Shown here in pieces: positions 51,224 through 59,262 of a stretch of DNA of 64,000 bases. The stretch covers positions 1 through 64,000 of the forward strand of contig NZ_FOKQ01000021.1 of NCBI RefSeq assembly GCF_900112155.1, in the 5' to 3' direction. Positions within the stretch are counted from its first letter, which is position 1; each line of letters starts with the position of its first letter. This stretch comes from Hominimerdicola alba. GTDB taxonomy: Bacteria; Bacillota; Clostridia; Oscillospirales; Ruminococcaceae. A program made the translations under genes and the position numbers. The notes beneath the pieces were generated by a model. That model did no database searches, was not told the DNA's origin, and saw nothing but the letters and a program-made list of their open reading frames with translations.

Positions 51224-52142
51224 TTGGATAGGTGATGTGATAGATTGGATCGGTGAAGGGATATCTTCACTTTGGGACAGCACGGTAGGAGCGGCAGCTG
51301 ATGCTATAACGGTGACTGTATGGGATATGATGTTCAAGTGGCTGTTTGAAACGATATACGGAGCTATAGCCGGTCTTTTCAAGTTTATAAACAGCACAAC
51401 TAACGACATATTTACTCTTTCATGGGTAAAAACCTTTATCGCATTATTTAATGCAATGGGCTGGATGCTCTTTATCTGCGGATTTATAGTAGCAGTATTT
51501 GATTGTGCTGTATCCTATGAGAACGGCTCTGCCAACATTAGGAATACGGCTATAAACATCTTTAAAGGTTTTATGGCAGCGTCACTTGTCACAGTGGTAC
51601 CGCCGAAATTATATGCCACATGCACAAGCTTACAGGGTTCTTTTGCTCTGGACCTTATGGGAAGTTTTGTCAGTGACACTATCTCTACCATTAGTGAAAC
51701 AGCACAAGCAGTAGTAATAGAAATAGCTATGGAGGTTTCTCTTCTGAATCTGCTGTTCATAATACTGTTCGGTTACTGCACGGTTAAGGTAGTTTTGGCA
51801 AATATCAAGCGTGGTGGTATCCTGCTTTGTCAGATTGCAGTGGGAAGTCTGTATATGTTCGGAGTGCCCAGAGGATATACCGATGGATTCTATAATTGGT
51901 GCAGGCAGGTCATTGCTACCTGTCTTACTGCATTTTTACAGACCACGATTTTATATATTGGTCTGTTGACCTATACAGAACATGCTCTTATTGCTGTCGG
52001 ACTGTGCTTATCTGCAAATGAAGTACCGAGGATAGCTCAGATGTATGGAATGGATACAAGCGTAAAAGTCAATGTTACAAACGTAAGTCAGAGCGTCAAT
52101 ATGGGCGGTAAAGTCCTTGGGCTTATGAGAGGCACAAGATAA
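51216..52142 (+). CDS. VirB6/TrbL-like multi-pass membrane protein
   Basis: A protein of 308 residues. The amphipathic start (MFDWIGDVIDWIGEGISSLW) is followed by about six hydrophobic helices between residues 60 and 290, the TrbL/VirB6 layout of the inner-membrane channel. GGAGGTGAAG supports the ATG at 51216. Its order after VirD4 and before VirB3/VirB4 follows the plan of Tn1549-type elements. Confidence 0.85.
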   Translation: MFDWIGDVIDWIGEGISSLWDSTVGAAADAITVTVWDMMFKWLFETIYGAIAGLFKFINSTTNDIFTLSWVKTFIALFNAMGWMLFICGFIVAVFDCAVSYENGSANIRNTAINIFKGFMAASLVTVVPPKLYATCTSLQGSFALDLMGSFVSDTISTISETAQAVVIEIAMEVSLLNLLFIILFGYCTVKVVLANIKRGGILLCQIAVGSLYMFGVPRGYTDGFYNWCRQVIATCLTAFLQTTILYIGLLTYTEHALIAVGLCLSANEVPRIAQMYGMDTSVKVNVTNVSQSVNMGGKVLGLMRGTR

Positions 52143-52154
52143 AATAATTTATAT

Positions 52155-52180
52155 CAGCCGGCAGAAATGTTGGCTGTTTT
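52155..52180 (+). terminator. Weak terminator-like hairpin before the VirB3-like gene
   Basis: CAGCC (52155-52159) / GGCTG (52172-52176) then TTTT. Weak stem; listed because it repeats the pattern of hairpins within this operon. Confidence 0.3.
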
Positions 52181-52197
52181 CAGTAAGGAGTGGTAGT

Positions 52198-52473
52198 ATA
52201 AAAACGTATATCTATCCCGAAAACCTCAGAGCCAACGTAAAGCTATGGTTCTGGAATGTTCGGGATTTTATCATCATAAGCGGCGGAGTAATAGTATCGG
52301 TCATGGTATTTGCAAACTTCTGGAATATCCTGCCTGCAGCCGCAACTCTGTGCTATGCTTTTCTAAGCCTTCGGGCTGACGAAACATCGGTCATGGATTA
52401 TATCATGAATGCCTTTCGGTTTTTCTGTGTTTCACAGCAGGAGTTCCGCTGGCAGAAAAGGAGTGAGAACTGA
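52198..52473 (+). CDS. VirB3/PrgI-like membrane protein with apparent ATA start
   Basis: An open frame of 91 codons, seemingly missed by standard start rules. It reads KTYIYPENLRANVKLWFWN, then two hydrophobic helices (FIIISGGVIVSVMVF and LPAAATLCYAFLSL), and ends RWQKRSEN at 52473. No ATG, GTG or TTG precedes the conserved start, but ATA at 52198 lies eight bases after AAGGAG. Size, two-helix pattern and position before VirB4 fit VirB3/PrgI. Either ATA is used or a G-to-A change has damaged an ATG. Confidence 0.75.
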   Translation: MKTYIYPENLRANVKLWFWNVRDFIIISGGVIVSVMVFANFWNILPAAATLCYAFLSLRADETSVMDYIMNAFRFFCVSQQEFRWQKRSEN

Positions 52474-53055
52474 TTGTCAAAAAAGAGAAAAAACGGTGTT
52501 CAGGCCCTTATTGGGCTTGAACGTTTTACTCGATACGGAGTAAAAACTGATAAAGCTGAGATAGTTATGTTTGCAGTTGAACCGACTAATATCTCTGTGC
52601 TTTCTGCGACAAATATAGATACTAAGATCCGCAGTCTGATGCTTGTTCTTTCGGTCATACCTGACCTTGAACTGATCGCCTCAGACAGTGCCGAACGTTT
52701 TGACGATAATAAGTTATATATAAAGAAACGTCTGCAGAGCGAACACAATGAAGCAGTCCGCAGACTGCTTAAAGCTGATTACGATTTTCTTGACGAGATA
52801 CAGCTTGAAATGTCTTCGGCAAGGCAGTTCATGTTTGCAGTAAGATTCCGCCGTGAAAAAACCGAACAGGTGTTCAATATTCTCAACAGAGTTGACAAAA
52901 CACTTTTAGAGCATGGATTTTCAGCCAGACGAATGACAAAGGCAGAAACAAAGAGAATGCTTGCTCTTTACTTCGGAACATCGATAACAGGCGATGAGAT
53001 ACCGGATACAGAGGGCGAAAATGAGTTTGAATTGGAGGCAATAGATGATTTTTAA
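52474..53055 (+). CDS. Transfer protein between VirB3 and VirB4 (VirB4 N-terminal-like)
   Basis: A protein of 193 residues starting with TTG at 52474, directly after the VirB3-like stop. The segment LSATNIDTKIRSLMLVLSVI and RLQSEHNEAVRRLLKADYDFL resemble the N-terminal TraC-like part of VirB4 ATPases, which in Tn1549-like elements is encoded separately. It overlaps VirB4 by 11 bases. Probably part of the cytoplasmic base of the channel. Confidence 0.72.
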   Translation: MSKKRKNGVQALIGLERFTRYGVKTDKAEIVMFAVEPTNISVLSATNIDTKIRSLMLVLSVIPDLELIASDSAERFDDNKLYIKKRLQSEHNEAVRRLLKADYDFLDEIQLEMSSARQFMFAVRFRREKTEQVFNILNRVDKTLLEHGFSARRMTKAETKRMLALYFGTSITGDEIPDTEGENEFELEAIDDF

Positions 53056-54883
53056 GTTGAAAAAGAAAAAAGATCTGACCGAAGAACAAAAAGCGGTAAT
53101 TGAAACCAAGGATTTCTTTGACAGAACTGTTCCCGGAGTGATCAAGTTTTACCCTGAATATTATATCTGCGGCAATTTCTACAAGTCATGCTGGGCAATA
53201 ACCGAGTATCCGCCCACGACTGAAGAAGGAGCAATACTTGCTCATCTTGCTGATAGAAACGGTGTAACGCTTCGTATATATGACCGGCTTGTGGACAGTA
53301 TGGAACAGCGCAAGATAGTTCAGCAGGCGATGAGAAAGAACCATATGATGACAACGGTCAATGATGTGAACGAGTCAATAAAAGCTCAGAACAATATAAA
53401 CGATGTTGTTGATCTGATCTCCGAACTGCGCCGCAACAAAGAACCTCTGCTGCATTGCGCTGTTTTTATCGAACTTAGGGCGGGAAGCCTTGATAAGCTG
53501 AAAGAGCTTCAGGCAGATATACAGATGGAACTGACCAGGTCGAAGATATCTGTTGACCGTCTCATACTCCGCCAGAAGGAAGGATTTCTTTCTGTTATGC
53601 CTTCGGGATCCAACTGCTTCGGCACTCAGTATGAAAGAGTCCTGCCTGCAAGTTCTGTCGCAAACCTCTATCCGCTGAATTATTCGGGCAAGACTGATGA
53701 ACACGGCTTTTACCTAGGCAGGGACAAGTACGGCAGCAACGTACTTGTGGACTTCGACCGCAGGACAGAGGACAAGACTAATTCCAATGCCCTTATTCTC
53801 GGTAACAGCGGGCAGGGCAAATCATATCTGATGAAGCTTTTGCTGTGCAATATCCGTGAGTCCGGCAAATGTATTTTATGTCTCGATCCGGAACATGAGT
53901 ATGAGGATCTGTGCTGCAATCTCGGCGGCACCTATATCGACATGATGAGCGGTGAGTATATGATAAATCCGCTTGAACCTAAAGCATGGACTGACGGCGA
54001 CCGTACAGGCGATGAAGCTGTTCCCGAAACATTCAGAAAGGTGTCCAGGCTGAGCCAGCACATAAGCTATCTAAAAGACTTTTTCAGAGCATACAAAGAT
54101 TTTACCGATGCAGAGATAGATACGATCGAGATCATGCTGTTAAAACTGTATGCCAGATACGGTATAGATGATACTACAAAGTTTAACACTCTATCCGGTA
54201 AAGATTATCCTATAATGGAAGATCTCTATGACCTTGCAGAAAAGGAGTTCATGGCATTCGATCATGAAAAGAAACATCTCTATACTGAAGAAATACTCCA
54301 GAACATTTGCCTTGGGCTTCATTCGATGTGCAAAGGGGCTGAATCCAAATACTTCAACGGTCACACCAATGTCAAGAACGGTGAGTTTGTCTGCTTTGGT
54401 GTAAAGGGTCTTATGGATACTAACAAGCGGCTGAAGGACACCATGCTGTTCAACATCCTAAGCTACATGAATGATCAGCTTTTAGGTATGGGAAACACGG
54501 TCGCTGCAGTAGATGAGCTGTATCTGTTCTTGTCTAATCTCACTGCGATAGAGTATATACGCAACGGTATGAAGCGTGTGCGAAAGAAAGAGTCAGCTTT
54601 CATTCTGGCTTCGCAGAACATCGAAGACTTTCTTCTGCCTGAGATCAAGGAATTTACAAAACCTCTATTTTCTATCCCTACTCACCATTTTCTGTTCAAT
54701 CCGGGTAATATTTCAGCGGCATCATTTATAGACACCTTGCAGCTTGAAAATTCTGAGTACGAGCTGTTCAAGTTTCCCGAAAGAGGTACTTGTTTCTATC
54801 GATGCGGAAATGAGAGGTACTTGCTTCAGGTCATAGCACCTGCTTATAAAGCAGCGTTGTTTGGCTCGGCTGGCGGACGTTAA
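53045..54883 (+). CDS. VirB4-type conjugative ATPase
   Basis: A protein of 612 residues that drives pilus assembly and transfer. N-terminal region about 1-230, then the RecA-like core: Walker A LGNSGQGKSYLMK (about 259), LDPEHEYEDL, a helical insertion, Walker B AAVDELYLFLS (about 485) and the SAFILASQNIEDFL stretch. The ATG at 53045 follows GGAGG. No membrane helix. It is the last gene of the core channel block; the next gene has its own promoter. Confidence 0.93.
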   Translation: MIFKLKKKKDLTEEQKAVIETKDFFDRTVPGVIKFYPEYYICGNFYKSCWAITEYPPTTEEGAILAHLADRNGVTLRIYDRLVDSMEQRKIVQQAMRKNHMMTTVNDVNESIKAQNNINDVVDLISELRRNKEPLLHCAVFIELRAGSLDKLKELQADIQMELTRSKISVDRLILRQKEGFLSVMPSGSNCFGTQYERVLPASSVANLYPLNYSGKTDEHGFYLGRDKYGSNVLVDFDRRTEDKTNSNALILGNSGQGKSYLMKLLLCNIRESGKCILCLDPEHEYEDLCCNLGGTYIDMMSGEYMINPLEPKAWTDGDRTGDEAVPETFRKVSRLSQHISYLKDFFRAYKDFTDAEIDTIEIMLLKLYARYGIDDTTKFNTLSGKDYPIMEDLYDLAEKEFMAFDHEKKHLYTEEILQNICLGLHSMCKGAESKYFNGHTNVKNGEFVCFGVKGLMDTNKRLKDTMLFNILSYMNDQLLGMGNTVAAVDELYLFLSNLTAIEYIRNGMKRVRKKESAFILASQNIEDFLLPEIKEFTKPLFSIPTHHFLFNPGNISAASFIDTLQLENSEYELFKFPERGTCFYRCGNERYLLQVIAPAYKAALFGSAGGR

Positions 54884-54897
54884 GTTTATATAAATGC

Positions 54898-54926
54898 TTG
54901 ATTTCAGCATAGAAATATGCTATAAT
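54898..54926 (+). promoter_or_regulatory. Promoter of the HipA-like gene
   Basis: TTGATT (54898-54903), 17-base spacer, TATAAT (54921-54926); 26 bases to the ATG at 54952. GCATA near 54908 and TATGC at 54916 form a small inverted repeat inside the spacer. Confidence 0.75.
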
Positions 54927-54951
54927 CATCTAAGAAAGCGAGGCGAGAAAC

Positions 54952-56190
54952 ATGAACTATACGCTTATGCATAAGAATATCCGTGTCGCGGATATTGAGA
55001 TAGATGAGGATACAGGCGTTATTATCGGTATCGGAGATATTTATGCTAAGGAACATCTGCCGTTAGGCGTTGTACACCCATTGCGTCACAAGGAGATTAT
55101 AGATAAAGCTGCTCTCAACAAATGGTGGACGGGGCGTTCTATACCTGCAAGCAGAATGGGTATAAATGATGCGCTTGAAACTCTCGGCATATATAATACA
55201 GAGCTCCTGCTCACAAAATGCCTTGGACTAAGCTTATCCGATCATTATTGGGTAAGACCGGCGGACAGCGACATGACCTGGGAAAGCGTAAACTTTTTTG
55301 ATAATGAGTTTTCAGATGATATAGGCGATGTTCTGTTCGGAACGGCAGGAAAAAGTATAGGATTCAACTACTCCTCGCCCGATAATACCTCAGACGGTAA
55401 TCTGCAGAAACGCTGGAAGATAATCGACGGCAAGAGGTGTCTTCTGAAATCGGGCTCTGCTCCATTCAGACAGCAGCCTATAAATGAGGTCATAGCATCA
55501 ATTATCCTTGACAGACTTTGCATCGACCACATACCCTACACTCTGACATGGATAGATGATAAGCCTTACAGTGTCTGTGAGAATTTTGTTTCCAAGGATA
55601 CCGAGCTTGTCAGCGCTGCAAGGCTGATGCAGATACGCCCGAAATCAAATGATGAGAACGGATATCTGCACTTTGTAAATGTATGCAGTGAGCTCGGATT
55701 TGACATTGTACCGATGCTGGACCGGATGATAGTATTTGACTACATCATAGCCAACGAAGACAGACATTTCGGAAACTTTGGTCTGCTTCGTGACGCTGAT
55801 ACTCTTGAATTAAAAGGTGCGGCGCCGATGTTCGATAACGGCACTTCACTTTGGTATGATAAATTGACATCGCAGATACCCTCGGCAGATATCACCTGCA
55901 AGCCATTTAAGAAAACTCATGGTGAACAGCTAAAACTGATATCCGATATTTCATGGCTTGATCTTTCAAAACTGGACGGTATAGATGATGAGATATCCGA
56001 GATATTTAGTGATGATAAAATCAGGAAATTTATTGATCATGAGAGAGCGAATATGATAGTAACGCAGATAAGAAAGCGTATAGACAGGCTTTTGGAGATA
56101 GTTATGACACATAAAAATTCGCAGGATATATCTTTTGATGGTGATGTTGATGAAGATGAAGCGAAGAGCTATGGGCTGACAATAGAATAA
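54952..56190 (+). CDS. HipA-like Ser/Thr kinase domain protein
   Basis: A protein of 412 residues. A variable N-terminal part (about 1-120) leads to the HipA kinase fold: a nucleotide-binding Lys in KRCLLKSGSAPF (about 165), the catalytic loop IANEDRHFGNFGLL (about 265) and the metal-binding FDNGTSL (about 290). HipA toxins phosphorylate glutamyl-tRNA synthetase or related targets. No HipB antitoxin gene is adjacent; the nearest DNA-binding gene is 50954-51223. It is monocistronic, with its own promoter and terminator inside the transfer region, so it looks like an inserted cargo gene. Activity is not certain. Confidence 0.82.
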   Translation: MNYTLMHKNIRVADIEIDEDTGVIIGIGDIYAKEHLPLGVVHPLRHKEIIDKAALNKWWTGRSIPASRMGINDALETLGIYNTELLLTKCLGLSLSDHYWVRPADSDMTWESVNFFDNEFSDDIGDVLFGTAGKSIGFNYSSPDNTSDGNLQKRWKIIDGKRCLLKSGSAPFRQQPINEVIASIILDRLCIDHIPYTLTWIDDKPYSVCENFVSKDTELVSAARLMQIRPKSNDENGYLHFVNVCSELGFDIVPMLDRMIVFDYIIANEDRHFGNFGLLRDADTLELKGAAPMFDNGTSLWYDKLTSQIPSADITCKPFKKTHGEQLKLISDISWLDLSKLDGIDDEISEIFSDDKIRKFIDHERANMIVTQIRKRIDRLLEIVMTHKNSQDISFDGDVDEDEAKSYGLTIE

Positions 56191-56202
56191 GAATTTGCTA
56201 GG

Positions 56203-56229
56203 GAGCTGCTTTGATGCAGCTCTTTTTTT
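56203..56229 (+). terminator. Terminator of the HipA-like gene
   Basis: GAGCTGC (56203-56209) / GCAGCTC (56216-56222), then TTTTTTTT. Confidence 0.92.
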
Positions 56230-56240
56230 TCTGTTCGCAA

Positions 56241-56269
56241 TAGACGCTGAATTTTAGTATTACTATACT
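56241..56269 (+). promoter_or_regulatory. Possible promoter restarting transcription after the HipA terminator
   Basis: TAGACG (56241-56246), 17-base spacer, TATACT (56264-56269). The -35 is weak (4 of 6). Confidence 0.4.
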
Positions 56270-56348
56270 TTCAGTTCTCAAATAAGAATATATAGAGAAT
56301 GGATTTGAGTACCGTTACACTCATAGATTTGATAAGGAGAAACATGAT

Positions 56349-56702
56349 ATGAAGAATAGCGTTGACATGCTTGTAGGTAAAATAAATAGAGAGTATGAGA
56401 CCATGAGAAAAAAATGGTGGGATATGACCGCAGATGAACTCATATATAATGCCGAACGAATTGCGGCAGCCAAGTTTATCAAGGAGAATATAGTTTCATG
56501 CATATCGGATGATGAAGCGAAATATCTGCTTAGATTCAAAGAGCCTTTGGCAGCGGTCATTGAAACTATTCTTTATCGCTACGAGCCACAAAACATTGCC
56601 GAGCGTGAATGGTTCAGCGACCATTTGTATGATCTGCTCGACAAACGTGAACTTGACTGTGATTTCGAGGCTGAGGCAACAAACGGAATGACAATGCTGT
56701 GA
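56349..56702 (+). CDS. DUF3848-like protein
   Basis: A cytoplasmic helical protein of 117 residues. The pattern TADELIYNAERIAAAKFIKENI, then LLRFKEPLAAVIETIL fits the DUF3848 family of conjugative elements (a helix, then a Leu-x-x-Pro-Leu turn). AAGGAG precedes the ATG. Function unknown. Confidence 0.65.
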   Translation: MKNSVDMLVGKINREYETMRKKWWDMTADELIYNAERIAAAKFIKENIVSCISDDEAKYLLRFKEPLAAVIETILYRYEPQNIAEREWFSDHLYDLLDKRELDCDFEAEATNGMTML

Positions 56703-56717
56703 AGGAGGATTGATAAT

Positions 56718-56912
56718 TTGATCAAATACGGAATATGGAGAACACGTTACACCGAAAATGTGACAGGAATATATGCAGATTGGGTGCGTCAGGACGGCGC
56801 ACCCGTTTTGTTTTGTTCGGAGTATGCTGCCTATGTGTTCAAGCATAGTGAAGAAATGAAATGTTCGGATAACAGCACAGAATATGAAGTTCGTAAGATA
56901 GAGGTACAGTGA
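56718..56912 (+). CDS. 64-residue hypothetical protein
   Basis: A small protein starting with TTG at 56718 after AAGGAGG. No family or membrane segment. It overlaps the next gene by one base. A terminator-like hairpin (56782-56814) occupies codons 22-33, at WVRQDGAPVLF. Confidence 0.55.
   Translation: MIKYGIWRTRYTENVTGIYADWVRQDGAPVLFCSEYAAYVFKHSEEMKCSDNSTEYEVRKIEVQ
56782..56814 (+). terminator. Terminator-like hairpin inside a coding sequence
   Basis: GGGTGCG (56782-56788) / CGCACCC (56798-56804), then GTTTTGTTTTG. GC-rich 7-bp stem. Confidence 0.55.
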
Positions 56913-57916
56913 TGAGTGCAAAGGCAATTAAGATACTTGTATCGGTTTTATCTGATGAAAAGCTTAGAAAAAAGATCATCATTCTTGTTCTCAGTATAGC
57001 ATTCGGTTTTTTCTATCTGCTGTGTTTGCCTGTTATAATCTTTTCTAATCTTGGTACTATAGATTTTCAAGCAACTGCTATTGACCATTCGCTTTTTACC
57101 GATGAAGAATTTATGGCTTCGCTTGACAGTGAACAAGCTGAAAAGCTGAACAACATGATGCGGTCGGGTGAAGCTATAGAATCTGCGATGGCTGAACATG
57201 GTGTACCTGAACAAACAATAAAAGCAGAACTAATATACGTATCATTCTTTGATGGTGTACAGAACTTTGATGCTGACGCATACGCATGTCTTTTTGAAGC
57301 AGCAGATGACAGTGATCTTATAAATAGCATCAACAGCCATTACGGACTTGAGATAAACTTTGAAGACTATCTGCACACATATACTTTTGTGATGAACAAT
57401 ACAATTAATCCGTATATGTTCAGAGATACCGCAACTAAAAATTCAGAAGACTTAGCAGCTTGGGCTTATAATGCTTATGAATCAGGCTGGGGATACAAGG
57501 CAGGTTTTATAGGTGAGAAAAGCGTCGATGACAGATTGAGATACAGTGATAACGCAGGGCTAATGATCGGATATCTCAACTACGATGCAGACAGCAAAAA
57601 CTATGGAAATTCATATGGAACGCTTACCTATACCGAACAAGGTGATATATCTACAATGCCTGACGTCCCCGGAATTGGTCTTTTCGATGGAACAAAGCAT
57701 GGGATCTATATTGGAAATGGAGAGGTGATCTATTGTGATGAAGGCATAGGCTATGTTACCAGACAGAATATATCAGACGGTGTATGGTCAAGCTGGTGTA
57801 CCTATGAGGGAATCCGCTATCCGCAGATCGTACAGGATACCATAGACGAATTGAGTGCATCTGCAGAAAGCAGTAAGGGCAGCAGTGAGATTGAGAATGA
57901 AGAAAGTGAGGTATAG
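56912..57916 (+). CDS. Membrane-anchored degenerate NlpC/P60-type transfer protein
   Basis: A protein of 334 residues from the ATG at 56912 behind GAGGT. One N-terminal transmembrane helix (about 24-46) is followed by an outward helical region (50-180) and an NlpC/P60-like domain (about 195-310) with MPDVPGIGLFDGTKHGIYIG and GEVIYCDEG. The place of the catalytic Cys, normally D-C-x-G-L, reads SDNAGLMIGYL, so the nucleophile is Asn. The His is kept. It is probably a structural, non-catalytic member of the VirB1/VirB8 region of the channel. Confidence 0.75.
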   Translation: MSAKAIKILVSVLSDEKLRKKIIILVLSIAFGFFYLLCLPVIIFSNLGTIDFQATAIDHSLFTDEEFMASLDSEQAEKLNNMMRSGEAIESAMAEHGVPEQTIKAELIYVSFFDGVQNFDADAYACLFEAADDSDLINSINSHYGLEINFEDYLHTYTFVMNNTINPYMFRDTATKNSEDLAAWAYNAYESGWGYKAGFIGEKSVDDRLRYSDNAGLMIGYLNYDADSKNYGNSYGTLTYTEQGDISTMPDVPGIGLFDGTKHGIYIGNGEVIYCDEGIGYVTRQNISDGVWSSWCTYEGIRYPQIVQDTIDELSASAESSKGSSEIENEESEV

Positions 57917-58738
57917 ATGTTAGCACATTTTTTTGTAGACAAAATGATGAAAGTCGCAATGGCGGCAGCGATAGCAAGTAATACATCATCAGGAATGCCA
58001 AAACAGCAGAAGGTCAAAGACCTGAATGCATCGGCAGTATCTGTAAGCTGTATAAAAGCTGATTGGGATGCTGAGGATGGAAAAGACTATGAACTGACGG
58101 TAGCACCGACAGATGAGGACACAGGATATGTTGAGAATATATGTATCCGGTTCGAGGGTAACAGTAAGTCATATATAACAGGCTTGCGTGAAGGTTCTGA
58201 ATATGAGATCACGATCAAAGAACTTGATGAAAGAGGTGAACCAATAGATAACACGGCTTCCAAAAAACTCTGTTCAACAGAATCGGTTGAAGTTATCTGG
58301 AATTTTGAACATGAGGACGGCTGGACAAACTGTTTTGCATATGAACATGCAGGCGGACTGACACTGGATCCATCGTGGAGTGCCATACAAGGCTGTATCC
58401 CTGACCCGATAACAGGCACAGGGATAATGCGTGATGAGTATGGTGATTACTGCTGTGCCATGGGAACTGAATACGGTTACTGCGGCGACAGATTTCTCGT
58501 CACCTTAAACAACGGTGTTCAGTTCACCACAAAGATATGCGACAGTAAAGGTGACCTTGCATATCACCCATTCGGTGACGGAGGTAAGTGCGTGATAGAA
58601 TTTATACACGCAGACGGTTGTCTTCCAAGTTGTGTTCAGTTCACCGGGAACTATGGTTCATACTATTGGGATGGACTTATCTTTGATAACATCCGCAGCA
58701 TACAGAAGATAAACTACGGTGAGAAAGTTGAGTATTAA
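57917..58738 (+). CDS. Fn3 plus double-psi barrel-like transfer protein
   Basis: A protein of 273 residues; the ATG directly follows the stop of the gene before. A short hydrophobic start (VAMAAAIAS) is followed by an Fn3-like module (about 40-115; SYITGLREGSEYEITI) and a C-terminal beta domain (about 160-265). The latter has CCAMGTEYGYCGDRFLVTL, VQFTTKICDSKGDL and KCVIEFIHADG, like the barrel domain found after wall hydrolases in Firmicute elements. Nine Cys residues suggest disulphides. Probably a wall-associated partner of the preceding protein. Confidence 0.7.
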   Translation: MLAHFFVDKMMKVAMAAAIASNTSSGMPKQQKVKDLNASAVSVSCIKADWDAEDGKDYELTVAPTDEDTGYVENICIRFEGNSKSYITGLREGSEYEITIKELDERGEPIDNTASKKLCSTESVEVIWNFEHEDGWTNCFAYEHAGGLTLDPSWSAIQGCIPDPITGTGIMRDEYGDYCCAMGTEYGYCGDRFLVTLNNGVQFTTKICDSKGDLAYHPFGDGGKCVIEFIHADGCLPSCVQFTGNYGSYYWDGLIFDNIRSIQKINYGEKVEY

Positions 58739-58749
58739 CGGAGGTTCAA

Positions 58750-58977
58750 ATGAAGAAATCGATAAGTGTTCAGATAAGTGAGGAAAAGCTGTCTGCTATT
58801 GAGATGTACCTTGAGCAGAAGAACACAACGCTGACTGCAGAACTTGACAGATACGCAGAACAGCTTTACGGCAAGATAGTTCCGCAGAATGTCAGGGAGT
58901 ACATTGAGAAAATGTCAGCACAGCAGAAACCTAGGACAAGGAGATCAGCCCAAGCAGCGGATAAGTCTGAGCCGTAA
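58750..58977 (+). CDS. DUF6103-like small protein
   Basis: A protein of 75 residues behind GGAGG. The pattern ISVQISEEKLSAIEMYLEQK, LDRYAEQLYGKIVPQNVREYI fits DUF6103, a family found next to relaxase genes. The predicted strand-helix-helix recalls ribbon-helix-helix proteins, so it may be a relaxosome accessory. It directly precedes the presumed oriT. Confidence 0.75.
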   Translation: MKKSISVQISEEKLSAIEMYLEQKNTTLTAELDRYAEQLYGKIVPQNVREYIEKMSAQQKPRTRRSAQAADKSEP

Positions 58978-59262
58978 CTCGCCGTGTGTTGCGCGAGAAT
59001 GCCCTGTGCGGGGTTTAATATGTCTGGGTCGGGAAATGATACCCCTAGAAGTTGCGAGCCGTCTGTGGGCATTTGTCGCAGAGTTTGGAAAATGTGAGGT
59101 CAGCTTAGGTAGCGGAAATCTAGGGTAGTTCGTGTTGTGCAGGTTAAATTGCGGCTCCATTTGCCGCAAAAATCACAGCGGACGGCAAAGCCGACCGCAA
59201 GTTTGCGAGGGCTTTGGGCATTTTAGAAAAGGATCCATTTTGAAAGGTGGCGAGATTAGACG
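58978..59262 (+). other. Candidate oriT region
   Basis: 285 bp without a gene, between DUF6103-like and relaxosome-type genes, clearly more GC-rich than other gaps. Inverted repeats lie side by side: TTGCGGC (59149-59155) / GCCGCAA (59163-59169), and GCGG-CGGC (59178-59186) / GCCG-CCGC (59190-59198, one A-A mismatch in the middle). The hexamer GGGCAT recurs (59066, 59216) and inverted (near 58999). These are typical oriT traits; the nick site is not identified. Confidence 0.5.
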
